NCBI GenBank assembly: GCA_037447655.1
Contig: JBBHKE010001962.1
Coordinates: 57,596 to 121,595 of the forward strand
Length of the DNA stretch: 64,000 bases
Origin: Zygnema cylindricum
Lineage: Eukaryota; Streptophyta; Zygnematophyceae; Zygnematales; Zygnemataceae
Direction: 5' to 3'
Shown here: positions 1-11,435 of the stretch, in pieces
Layout: every line of letters starts with the position of its first letter
Numbering within the stretch: position 1 is the stretch's first letter
Position numbers and translations under genes: made by a program
The notes under the pieces: model-generated
Told to the model about the DNA's origin: nothing
Databases searched by the model: none
Seen by the model: only the letters and a program-made list of their open reading frames with translations

Positions 1-1259
1 TCTACAATAGTTGTAAGAATGAGAAATGTGACAAGATCTTTGCTTTGAAGTAGTCAACAACGATTCCAACAAAGGAGAAGTCTTCCCTTCTCTGGTCCAA
101 AATCTTCTCAAGGACGATATTATAACTGATATTTTATTATTCCTCTGTCATGCCAGTGGAATGTCGAATATACGGCGCTACTGTACCTACTTCAAAGAGA
201 CCGGAAAGATATGTTGTCCGACATCTTCATTTGAATACAGAAGGGGAATCTGCATCGTGAAAACAGGGAGGCATTTCTGTTACCAGCCTTCCAAAGGGAA
301 TATTCTGCCTCTCACTAAACGTCCAAAACAATGCATTGAAAACGGCAGTTTCCATATTGTTGAAATGTGCACATGGTTTATCCGTACACTTTGGCAAGGT
401 TTTCGAACTGTACTGTAGTTCAAATGTGCGAAAACGATTTGAGACGATATATGTTGTTGTCGCGAACTATAAGCGTGATGTAGGTGTATAACACGAGACT
501 GTGACAAAGAGCGTTATTCGGTTTTATTTTTCATAGTTCAACGGGGAACTTGTGACATTGTGTAACGGTTAGCAAAGTCACACTGCATGATTGAGCCACA
601 GTTACAAATTGCGGAAAATGAGGCCACATGTTCGTATTTAATCCAGAAATTGTCGCGTATGGACGTATAACATGCACTAAGGCTTAAGCCATTGGTTCAG
701 TTTCGCGCTTAGAGGGAGCAGAACTGAGCTCAGGGAATCCCACCCAAAGGACGTTGTCCTAAACGTTTTCGTATGAAAAAATGTGTCGCACTTTATGACC
801 CTGCTCATGTCTACAGTACTTTAGCGTTGCTCGTATCCCCAAATTCCAGACACGAATATTCCGTTTTGGCTGATTACGAGTGCTTCCATGGAAACCGTTA
901 TGTGGAATCGTGAATGTAGTCAGTCTAGTCACAGAAGGATGCTTGGTGTAAGAAACCATCAACGATTGTAACACATTTCATGTCTCAAAGCGCAAATCTA
1001 CACCGTCCATATGCATGATTTACTCGTAAAACGGTGGGAGATCCCAGTTGTGCATATGCACACTTTCGTCCAGCTAGGCTGATTGTCAGCATCTGATGGC
1101 TACGGAGACGCTGGCGGTTCAGGCGCATAGAGATTTGCACACGAATCATGCATGATTTCACACGGTTCTGTTTGACGATATTTTCATCGGTGGATATTAA
1201 CTATGTAAGATTTGATAATGAACACCAGAGTTCCATGCTGGGACACGGCCACAATCTTA
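1..1259. other. Intergenic, no gene recognised
   Basis: Only short open frames occur here and none resembles a known family or shows convincing splice structure. I see no RNA gene. The stretch ends where a terminal-inverted-repeat element begins at 1260. Confidence 0.5.
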
Positions 1260-1980
1260 GGGTGCGTCTCCATGTATCTAAGTAAGGGTTTTTTTCTGTC
1301 GATTTCCTCTAAAACTTAGAGCCGTACCGCGTAAGTGTCAAGCGTACAAAAAAAAAGAAAGGAGAAGTACATTTTGCGTCATCATCGAATTTAAAATGTA
1401 CTACATGTTGTCGTCTTGTGTTCTTCGACCCACGGCGACGACAAAAAAGGTCAGCTTCAAACTTTTCTTTAAAAAACATGCGCGATGTTTTTTAAAACAA
1501 AGTATTTTCGGTAAACAAATAATAACACGTATTCACACGTGTACAAAAAAATATAAAACAATTCAAATGAATTCAAACGACGACGAAAAATACACATTGC
1601 GGTATGTTTTGTCCATTTCCGTGCATCAAAGTACATAATTTGATTCGTTTTGTCAGTTTTCGTTCAGTACAGATTTTTTCATTTCAGGGGATCTGAAGAT
1701 TCCGATGCCATTTCACGAACACGTAAGAAATCTCTGAGGGCGCCACATCAACTCGCACTCGCCGCCTCTCACCGTACAATTATGCGACGTCACGAACAAT
1801 TTATAAAATCACAGATTGTAGACGTTGGCAACCGTCACGCGCATGTCAGCGTATACAATCATCACACCCTTAAGTTTTAATTCCGTTTTTACACATGGGA
1901 CACTTGAAATCCGAGTCCGCCGGATCTGCGCTAAAAAACAAAGTAATTTCTCTAAGTTACAAGTACATGGAGACGCTTAC
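1260..1980. mobile_element. Non-autonomous TIR element, GGGTRCGTCYCCATG family, copy 1
   Basis: The left end reads GGGTGCGTCTCCATGTA and the right end carries the inverted TACATGGAGACGC, although the last bases are decayed so the right border is approximate. The interior matches the element at 9165-9894 in inverted orientation, including the motif AGCGCAGATCCGGCGGA and a shared terminal AAGTAAGGGTTTTTTTC block. There is no transposase frame. Ends starting GGG next to a 3-bp TTA/TAA-type target suggest a PIF/Harbinger-like MITE; that class is inferred from the termini only. Confidence 0.65.
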
Positions 1981-3837
1981 GCATAGTCAATGCTCTGACT
2001 TCCGCCGCCAGAATCTTATATACGTGGCATGCCACGTCGGAATAAACTACCTTTCGATCACGTGATAGAATATTCAAATATTCGGATTGTGGCTCTACAC
2101 CAATGGGAGCAGGATTCCCTATTTCTGCTGATAGTTCATACATTCCAATTTCGTGCCACCAATCAGGAGGCATAAAAGTGTTAGAACAAAACGTTTATTT
2201 GTTACCTTGTCGTACATATTAACAGACAGTTCGTAACATACAGGCTCCAGCTTTCCATTCCACCGTTCGTCACCGATAGAGAAAGCGCCACGTACGAAAC
2301 AGGATAAATGGATAATAAAACACGTCATGGTTACAAACTCACACGAACGTTTTAAACCTTCCCAAAATAATTATCGACGCCCTTCAACACGTCACGTTTT
2401 TACTGTAACAAACATTTAATTTTTCGCAAAGGATTACCGGGATGCGACTGTGCTGCTCAACACACAAGCTGGTTGGTAACGAATTCGTACGTTTTTGTAC
2501 CATTCCATACTGGTATCTTTTGCTTTTATAAATACATTTTCACGGAGACTACACAAATATTCTTCAAGCGTACGGAGTAACATTTGACCGTTCGATTTTC
2601 TTGTTCGCTCCATCTAGCCGATAGATGATTATAATACTGCACTGTACGATCCTCAAGAACGGACGGTGGCCAGCAGCCGCGAACAAACGCTCCACCAAGA
2701 TATTAAAGAAAGTGCCCGTAATGGCCGGCTAATGACTCTTGTACACGTTGTTGAGTCCATGTGACATACATCAGTGTGGAAGCAAATCCACTAAAAAATC
2801 TTCGCCAGAGAATATTCCGTCACATGCAAGTTTACGCAGTGTTTTAACGAGCTATGGTTTCTCCATTGGTCGACCTCAAAGTATCGCATCTTTTCATTGT
2901 CCTTCAGAATTTAGATAAATATCTGTTTATGTGTCATAAACCGGTTTTGACAAGAAATGACAGTTCACTGAACGGAGTCCCTTAAAGGTGCATATAGTTT
3001 CACCATTTGATGCCACGGACATGACTATTGCCCTGACCACCGTCATCATTACGATTAATTCATGCACAAAAATTTTCCGTTCATGCTGTGAAGTGTGAAC
3101 AGTATTGATGTCGGTTCACGTTTGGTCCAAACTTCTTCAGCAGTTCCGTACAGTTTCAGACAACAATAGATTTAACCCTAGAAGTGAATTTAACAATAAC
3201 TATAAGGTTCAGCTTTTCCACTTCATGGATTGACCGTGAGCTCTATGGGTCCACGAACCTAATCAAATGGACACATCATTATACACGTTTTCGACCATTT
3301 ACCATCTACTGCTTACTGCTGATGCACAATACAGTAACTCTCTAACTAATGACTGATTCCTCAAATCACTTTCACTTCTTCATGTCTATCAATTTTTCTA
3401 CATAGCATTGTATTTTGAATAGGACAAAAAAGTCCTGCAATGTCAATGATACGCATGCCAAACAATATCACCAAAACAATTCTCACATATAAAAACACAT
3501 AGGCGACAAGAGCTCAGGACTTAACGAAAAAATACACTAGAAATGTTGAAACTCATTATGACATTTAACTGTAAGTATACATCATGCTATGGAGTTGTTT
3601 AAACGTGTTTTCCATCACCAGTTGATGTTATCAACTTGGAGATGGTACTCCTGAGAAGGCGTCTCCAACTCCATGAGTGACCCATGAAGGAGTGAAGCAG
3701 GGAGGGAGGAAGAGAGGAAAAGAGAGAGAGGGAGGGAGTGTCGAAGAGACGAGCTATTTATTTCCAAGTGGACAAGCTAAAAACATGAAATTAAGAACCA
3801 CTTTCACAAAAAACCAAAAACTACATAACACAAAAGT

Positions 3838-3970
3838 CAGGTCAAGTCACATCACATTACCTCAAATCATATCACGTCATATCAATACACATCACGTCAC
3901 GTCACACCAAGTATCAAGTCGTCACATCAAGTTACCGTACCGTACATCACGTCACGTCACGTCACCATGA
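3838..3970. repeat. Degenerate CGTCAC/ATCACGTC tandem tract
   Basis: Short units related to ATCACGTCAC recur with variation across this tract, ending in CACGTCACGTCACGTCACC. The open frame that runs through it is a low-complexity by-product and not a gene. Confidence 0.6.
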
Positions 3971-4798
3971 GACGAAATAAAACGTAGAATCATCTTTAAA
4001 CCAATTTATCCATCACAAAAAATTAACGTCAGCAAATTTAAAATGTTCAAACGGGTAAAAATCAATAATCTCTTCAGACTTCTAAAATTTGTAAGGATCT
4101 CATCATCTTGCAAAGAGACCCTTTTAATTAAAAAAAAAAGAGAGAGAAAAATGAACATACACAAAAACTACCACCAACGACTAGTGCTTCGTTACTTTTA
4201 GTGACAACAAGTTACTTTAACAATTTCAAAATCCTACCAAAAATGAAGACAAAAAAAAAAACCGGCAGCAATACAAACAAAGGAAAGAAAAAGAAAAAAA
4301 ACAACAACAACCAAAGAAGAGTACCTATGTAAAAACAACACTCTTCAACTTCTTTAACGAAAAAGATTCTAAACCTAACGGAAATTTGTAATGGCGATTA
4401 CCCAAAAAACAAAGTTCAGAATATAGGAGAACCTGCAAAACTCCAAAAAAATAAGAATTGTGTGAGAGTCTCCGCATCTAAAATAACACGAAAGACAAAT
4501 ATACTTAAAGAAGTAGGAAAAACAAAGACATAAAATAATAATAAAAACAAAAACCTAAAACAACAAGCAACACATACCAAAAATAATAAGAAAAACAAAT
4601 ACCTAAAATAATCAGAAAAAATAAGCACATCATCATAAGGGATTCAGTGGATATCACTCGATTCAGTCACCTATACCAATTAAAAAAAACCAGCGAAATT
4701 CTAGCCCACAAAGTAAAACAATAGAAAACAACAACCGTCCTTCTCGCATTTAAGACGAGCATATTCCCCAATACAACAAAAGGTAGGCAAATATATAC

Positions 4799-4829
4799 AT
4801 TTATATATATATATATATATATATATAAT
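4799..4829. repeat. (TA)n microsatellite
   Basis: An uninterrupted TA dinucleotide run lies just downstream of the PSA2 stop codon, within its probable 3' UTR or 3' flank. Confidence 0.9.
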
Positions 4830-4857
4830 ATGTATATACCTTTTATGGACGAATAGG

Positions 4858-7800
4858 TCAATCGTCGTCCTTGTACTCTCTGCAAAAAGGCATTGTAGTC
4901 CATATTTGATCCTTGTCAGATATTGTACCATCTCATAAAATATTGTTTGACATGAATCTATGGCGGAACATTTAATCTTAGAACTGTACATGATGGCGTT
5001 GATAACACTATTTAAGGGAGTGGACTACAAACTGCCACGTCTCTCTATAATAAATTAGCATTATACACCAAAATTTTGCATTAACGCTAATAATTCCTTG
5101 TAATAGCGAAGGACAGAGTGCTTTCATTAATAAAAACCAAGAACCAGGATTCTTTACCGTTTTCCTACCTTGAATAGTGTGTTAAATAGTATGTACTGAA
5201 GTAGATAAGGTGCCGAATATGTTATTAGTGTACACCGGTTTGTATCCAATTTAAAGAAAAATGCCCATAGTGGAGCAACAGAACCAAGCTAAGTGAAACC
5301 TTGTCGAAAACGATAAAGCAAAAAGGACGCTTCATGTGCAGAAAAATAAGAAAAAGCGGCACAAATTACAAAAACACAGTACAATACATTGCAAAGGACA
5401 AACTACATTTAAAAAAAAGGAACAGCCACTATGCATTGGCGATTAAGCACAGATGAATGTACAGGATCATATCACTGATACATATAGAGCATACAACAAA
5501 TAAACTTGGCACGACGTCTGTTAGCAGAGAGCAACACAAAGACTACAAGTTTTACAGAGAGAAACCAACCTTCGGTCTAAGTACCGGGGCTGAATTCCAG
5601 AGCCTTGGCAAGTAGTGCAAGTTATACTACCAGCTCCTTCACAGTTAACACACTTTGATACTTCTCTGTCATTTGCCCCAAGCTCCACTGTTATGCTTCC
5701 AGTTCCAAGGCAAAAACGGCACGACTCTGTGTGAAGTGAAGGAGCAACAAGTCCAGAACACACTCAATACATTGTTACAACTTAACAATGTTACAATTTA
5801 GCAAGTACAAAGTCCAACAGAGTCAACAAAACCGCAAATTTAAAAATTATCAACCACTCTACTATTTGGTGACCGGTTCACCACAAGAAGGGAGAAGACT
5901 CGTAGAAATTCGGCCACATGACATCTTTAATGCAAACCTGGAGAATGCTTGGAACAAAAACAGGATTGTTTACTTACGAGCGCCTGTTCCTTTGCATGGA
6001 AAGCAGGGCTGATCATTTTCTCGAGTCTCCTGCATTACCACACACCAATACTTTCAAATATTAAAACATTTATCTCTCATCACTGATAGCTGGCCCGGCT
6101 TTGTCAAAAAATACGAATGAAGAGAAATGAGACCTAAAAATAAATATGAACTTTGATTTCATCACCTCCGGAAAGTCTCACCTCGTAAAACCGCAAACAT
6201 TCATACCTTCCTTAGCATTTTGGGATTTATCAATTCAAGCACACGAGATTAACTACACGGTTTTATAGATCCAAAACCTACACGCAAAGAGTGGTACAGA
6301 CCAGACCATGAATACAGATTTGGTATTAAGTAAAGAGGAGCAGTATGAGTCTTCTACTAGAATTGACGTTAATTCTCAAACCACTTTGTGCGAAGCAATC
6401 TTGGACTCACTGGTCAACTCCAGATCTCTCATTACCCACCTAGTTTTCTCGTACAACAACAATGTCAATACAAACGTATGTATAATGTTTCAAGATAGTG
6501 TAATGTTATAATGATAATGGTTACAAACGAGCACGGTCCTACTAAATCTAGCAGGCGACTAATCAACAGATCCTACCACAGTATTTCGGAGCAACTTTCC
6601 TGAAAACCAGAGAGAACATCGCCCAACTCTTAAAATTGCTTCCACCATCGGCAAATTTAATAGTCTAGTGGTACTTTCACAAGTCAAATAGAGTAAATTC
6701 ACTACATAATGCAAAGACAAGGTAACAATTGCATGTCGACATGACAATACCTGAGAACATCAAGCAATTTTGGCTACAAATATATCAGCGCCGTGGCGTT
6801 TAATCAGAGTACCTGCTTTGCTACAACGGATCACCTCAAAGTCCCACTATTTTAACGCCATTCACCGCGAGAAAAGTGAATTAACTAAGAGAGTTATTCT
6901 CAATTGGATTGAGAAAATACAACAAGGACCTTTAGCTTGACTACCAACTAGTTTGTCAACAAGGACAGCATTGCAAGAAGAACAGAAAACAACCACTTGG
7001 CCTGACTTACTTTGACCTTTAGTGCTGCATTGCTTCAACTGACAAACAACAATGTAATCAATTTACGATCTCCCTCGCTCGCTCAAAAAGTAAGCCATTC
7101 CGCTTAAAGCTCTTGTAAGTTACAGAAAATCGCAATAACAACGAATTATGCAATTGCTTAGGGAGGGCAATGTTAAGCTGACTTTAAGCCATTTCCAAAA
7201 TCCCCTGTGATAATGGACGCTTTGACTCCCCGATCTAAAAAGAATGCTTCTTAAAACTGTCGAAGAACAAATATATGCAGTGTTTTGCCCTTTAATTCAA
7301 CCTATGACCTGAACCAATCAAATTCAACCATAAAAATCCAGGAAAACGATGAAACCTTAAAATCAACCAGCGTATGTAAAATGGATAAGTCCTGAATCCC
7401 GTCCACTTTCTGTACTTAATCCTGAAAGAAGAACGGCTAGGCCTGCCTCTCTTCAACTGAATTTGGCTATGCAGGAAACTCAAGTACTTAACTTTCCAAA
7501 GATAACAAATCAGAACCTAAAAAAAATGCATAAAAAAGCCTAACAGCCTATACGTGGAGCCACGCCCAAATTCAGGACACATGAGAGGCAATGCAAGCCA
7601 TATACAGAGGATATTCATAGCTTTTAGTCCAAGTTTCGACGGAACATACACAACCAGTTTCACAATTGTGGACTACATTAGATCTAAGATCGTCGAAAAG
7701 ACCTCCCATTTCCAGCATAGTTGTGCTGAGAATAATTCATGCCGTAATGCTGCCAGTCACTGTACATTGGAAGTTGGAAAAAAAACAGTAAAAACTTACA

Positions 7801-8770
7801 GCATTTTTTGTTTGAACTTCATAGAAGACAGGGACTGCGATTCCCAATGCCACTCCAGCAAGAGCCACACCAACTGCTGCAAGCTGAAACCAAAAAAAAG
7901 ACAAGTAAATAAGCAATGCTACAACCAAAAAAGCGACGGTAAAGCAGCAATGCTGCAAGCCACCAAACGACAAGTAAGCAAGCAATGATACAAGCGACAA
8001 AACGACAAGATAATAAGCAATGCTACAAGCCGCAAGACTACGGGTAAGCCAACAATGCTACAAGCTTCGAAGGAAGAAGTAATAAACAATACTACAAGCC
8101 ATAAGCAGAAGAGTAAATAAGATGCTAAAAGGATATCGCCCAGTACATCAGAATGTAAAACTTGGGTTAGTGCACAATAATGTAACTAAGGTTCCTGCAG
8201 CAGCGTGACAGGCTAGAGACGCATATACAATACTTCCTGAACAAGGAATAATGAGAAAGTTCATGAGAGAGAACAGATCTCCAAATGACCTCTCTCACTG
8301 GGTTCCCCCTCTCATTAATCAAGAAGAGGGAATCGGAACAAAAAATCAGCAAAATGAACTTTAGGTTCAACGAGAAAGCAACAAATTACAAACAAATGAC
8401 TGAACGTCACCATACTGCAACATTCCAAGATGTGATAGCTTCTCGCCTCTTTTCTATGTTCGTTTAAAATGGTTATTCATAAACCAGATAAACACATGAG
8501 AGCTGAACCACATTGTTCAGAACAGCGAGAACTTACTGTATCTGAATCCAAATCAACAGCTTTAGGACAAACGACAGACTGCCTCTGCTGTCGTCTAGTT
8601 GACAACGATTTATGAATTGCCTTAGTTTTTTGCACCAAAGGTGCTTTCCTCAGCCCTGAGAAAGAAGGAATGTCCGAGTAAACCCTAACGGAGTCATAGC
8701 ATAGAACGCCCTCACAAGGGCCTGCCTTGACAGGCAAGGCCACTCCCAGCACGCAAGCATGGGATGCCAT
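4858..8770 (-). CDS. PSA2: Photosystem I assembly factor PSA2-like DnaJ-type zinc-finger protein, chloroplast
   Basis: Five exons on the minus strand: 8770-8537, 7883-7800, 6029-5978, 5726-5570 and 4879-4858. They give 182 residues with GT/AG at every intron. Residues 1-78 look like a chloroplast transit region rich in Ser/Arg; residues 79-98 are a hydrophobic Ala/Gly/Val segment, fitting thylakoid targeting. Four CxxCxGxG-type modules follow (Cys 115/118, 126/129, 149/152, 160/163), then IQPRYLDRR and the acidic tail EYKDDD. This pattern and length match plant PSA2 (about 186 aa), a lumenal factor needed for photosystem I accumulation. The frame is open upstream of the chosen ATG, but the 33 bases before it begin with TTG, so Met at 8770 is the first ATG. 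The last exon is only 22 nt and was found from the expected tail. Intron 1 contains a tandem array touching the exon 2 acceptor. It lies head-to-tail with the ABCC gene but 2.7 kb away. Confidence 0.92.
7880..8125. repeat. ~40-bp minisatellite in PSA2 intron 1
   Basis: About six imperfect units of the form AAGCAATGCTACAAGCC plus CAAAACGACAAGTAA are repeated. On the gene's strand each unit carries a TTGYAGCATTGC-like stretch resembling the true acceptor and start of exon 2 (TTTCAG then CTTGCAGCAGTTGG). Confidence 0.75.
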
Positions 8771-9164
8771 GAGGCTTTCCAAGACTCTAAGAGAATTTAG
8801 CAATCCTTCATAATATAAAGATGGTAAAGAAGAGCAGGGTTCAGGGCGGTAATCCTAAAGTACAGCATCGTACGGCAGCGTGGCGCCTGTAAATTCGAAA
8901 CTGAACGTGAAGCCTCCACGTGGCTCGCCGGGTATTGAAGTTGCGGTGTGGCTGGATTGTGACCAAGAAAGTCGTACAAAATCGTACGGAGATCTCGATC
9001 TTGACTGAACACAGATACTGCGCCTTAGTTCGGTTAAGGCTGTTCAGCGTACTAACACAATGGCAGGAAAATCAAAGGGAATTGATTATCGTAGAAACCA
9101 TTTCTGCTGCGCACAGTCACTTGCGTCAGCTTGTCAAAAATTGTACATTTTAAGTACAGATTAA
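8771..9164. other. PSA2 upstream region with Mutator-like arm fragment
   Basis: This is the presumed 5' flank of PSA2. From about 9083 to 9155 the sequence resembles the terminal arm of the foldback element at 34385-35634: CACAGTCACTTGCGTCA, TTGTCAAAAA and AAGTACA occur in the same order. It is cut off by the element that begins at 9165. No TATA box is convincing. Confidence 0.45.
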
Positions 9165-9894
9165 GGGTTTGTCCCCATGTACTTGAAACTTAGCGAACTT
9201 AGTTTGTTTTTTAGCGCAGATCCGGCGGACCCGGATTTAAAGTGTCCATATGTGTAACACCGAAATTGTTACTTAAGGGTGTGACGATTGTATACACTGA
9301 CAATGCCCGTGACGGCTGTCAATGTTTACAATCTATGATGACGCACGTTATTTTCCGTAACTGCTTGTGACGTCGCGTGACTTTTCGTGACATGGTACAC
9401 CTACCGCCCTCCAGCCTGTGCCGTTTCACGGTTGAAGGGAGATGCGCTTTGCCTTTGCGTCTATTGTCGGGTCGACGTGAAATGGCATCGGAACCTTGAG
9501 ACCCCTGCAAAATATAAATCCGTATTGGATGGAAACTGACAAAACCAAACAAACCGTGTACTTTTCTTTGTCGTATTAAACAAAAACGGACAAAACATAG
9601 CGAATCGTGTACATTTCCACGTCGCTTGAAATCGTTTGATAATTTTTGAAAATTACGGCACGTGCGAATATATGTTCCTATTTGTTTATAGAACACATCG
9701 CGCGTGTGTTTTAAACATAAGGTTGAAGATGACGTTTGTTGTCGTCGAAGTGGGTCGAAAAACACAAGACAAATTTTCGTACATCCTAAGATCGAGGATG
9801 ACGCAAATTGTACTCTACAAATTTGCTATTCCTTCATACGGTCGGAACTTAGGTACGGCGCTAAGTTTTTCAGCAAAACGACAGAAAAAAACCC
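9165..9894. mobile_element. Non-autonomous TIR element, GGGTRCGTCYCCATG family, copy 2
   Basis: It begins GGGTTTGTCCCCATGTAC and ends TTTTTTTCTGTCG-complement followed by CCC. It is about 730 bp with no transposase frame. Its interior is homologous to 1260-1980 read on the opposite strand, and to part of the composite at 46741-48460. Flanking TAA/TTA triplets fit a 3-bp target duplication, imperfectly preserved. Confidence 0.7.
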
Positions 9895-11435
9895 TTACTT
9901 AAACTTCCTCCTCGAGCTCCTCCGGGACTCGAGGGCTTACGTGGTTGTTTTCCGTAAATTTTTTAGCTATGTTGGGGGGTTTTTGGTACGTGTTAGCTTT
10001 TTTCTTTGATGTTTTGTTTGTTGGATTTTGCTTTTTTGGGTGTTTTCGACTTCCCTGCCATCCTTTCGTATTTTCGTAGTTTTTGCCTTGAATTTCCCTT
10101 CTGTTTATTCCCTTGTTATGTGGTTTTTCAGTTTTAGCAATGCTACTTCCTTTTGTTCTTATAGACTCAGATGGTTTACCATCGCGCTTTTTAATAAAGT
10201 CGGCCAAAGTTTTTTTTTTTTATATGGAATAATTTACAATCCATTGCACAGTGTATCGCTTTACTGTTATGTGTATCGGATATCGATTGGAACAAAATGG
10301 CGATAACCATGAAGTCCTGCAGAGTTTATATGATTGATAATCATCTTATACAAGAACTTTATGTAAACACAACATTTTGTAACTACATTGCTATTGATGG
10401 AAAAAAACAGGATCAAAATTACTTGAATAAATTACGAAAAAGCCCTCCAGAGTTATGAACTCATAACGTGGCATATTTTTTTATTTGCTGTTGGTAGTTA
10501 AAATAATGTGCTGGAACCAAATTCAGGAGCTTGAAATTTGGGAAAGGAGTTGATGTTGTACATATCTATCAAGAGTCCTCAATGTGACTGCGAGGGTGCT
10601 TTGAAATACTTTATCCATCGTCTTTTGTGCTGATTCTATGACACAGACATGTAATTGTCGAACGTAGAAGCAACCTTATGCAAAGGATCACATACAAATG
10701 TTTTTGAGCTCCGTATTTTATTTTATCGTTATTAGCGTCAAAAAAAAATTAGCCACTTTAATCTACTTTTTCCCGAGCATACATGTCCGATTTCAGTTTG
10801 GAGACTGTCAACCGGAAGGTAAGATCCTTACCTTTCCTCCGCAACCCTTGGATTAATAATCCGACAAGTGTGCACGGAGAAAATATGATTTAAGTGGTGA
10901 AAAAGCCATCAATGCTAATAATGATACACTATGTACCAACATTCTATAGCAATGCCCTAGAGTCATGGTCCTATTAAAAACGATCCAAAAGACAATCCAC
11001 TCATAGTTGAAGACCTCTGAAGTCAATATAACTTTATGATACTGTTTTTGAAACGAATGTCACCATACCTGGATTCATTATTAACTTTTACAGTTTTTCC
11101 AGTTTTTCCCCACTACCCTCAGGATGAACATCAACACTATTTAAGACTACAGCTGATTGGATGAACAAGAAGACCATAACACTCGATAGACCGTAATTAA
11201 GTAATTCCTAAACTCGTTTCTACATTTGTATTTGTATACTCAACGCCCACCTGTGTACATTCAAATGCACTTTCTCAACCCTGACATAACCATCATGGAT
11301 ATGAATCTGGAGGAAAAAAAAAAAAAAATCCACTCTTAAAACGCTTTTCCTTGATTACCATGAATTTCAACTTCAGAACTACTGGGCTTTTCAACTTCTG
11401 GGCCTTTTCCTATGTAAGTTTTTTCACCTTCAGGA
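9895..11435. other. Intergenic; contains a fragment shared with 37394-37455
   Basis: No complete gene is visible. About 10130-10205, read on the minus strand, shares GATGGTAAACCATCTGAGTC and its surroundings with 37394-37455, so it is a dispersed repeat, possibly a retroelement remnant. The rest is AT-rich sequence downstream of the ABCC gene. Confidence 0.45.

Larger units (their letters stand above)
1981..4857. other. Intergenic, simple repeats only
   Basis: No gene is supported. Around 3690-3740 the plus strand is GA-rich. From about 3838 to 3970 there is a degenerate tandem tract built on ATCACGTCACGTCAC-like units. Poly-A-rich sequence fills 4100-4600. The 3' end of the PSA2 gene lies just to the right. 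Confidence 0.5.

Noticed and set aside
3677-3970. 97-codon plus-strand frame
   Set aside because: It is made of purine-rich and CGTCAC tandem sequence with no start context or domain.
3992-4010. Alternative last exon for PSA2 reading FKDDST
   Set aside because: There is no AG acceptor before it and no matching stop, whereas 4879-4858 has acceptor, phase and the conserved tail.
7554-7988. 144-codon plus-strand open frame over PSA2 intron 1 and exon 2
   Set aside because: It lies opposite the PSA2 exon and the tandem array, has repeat-derived composition and no family match.
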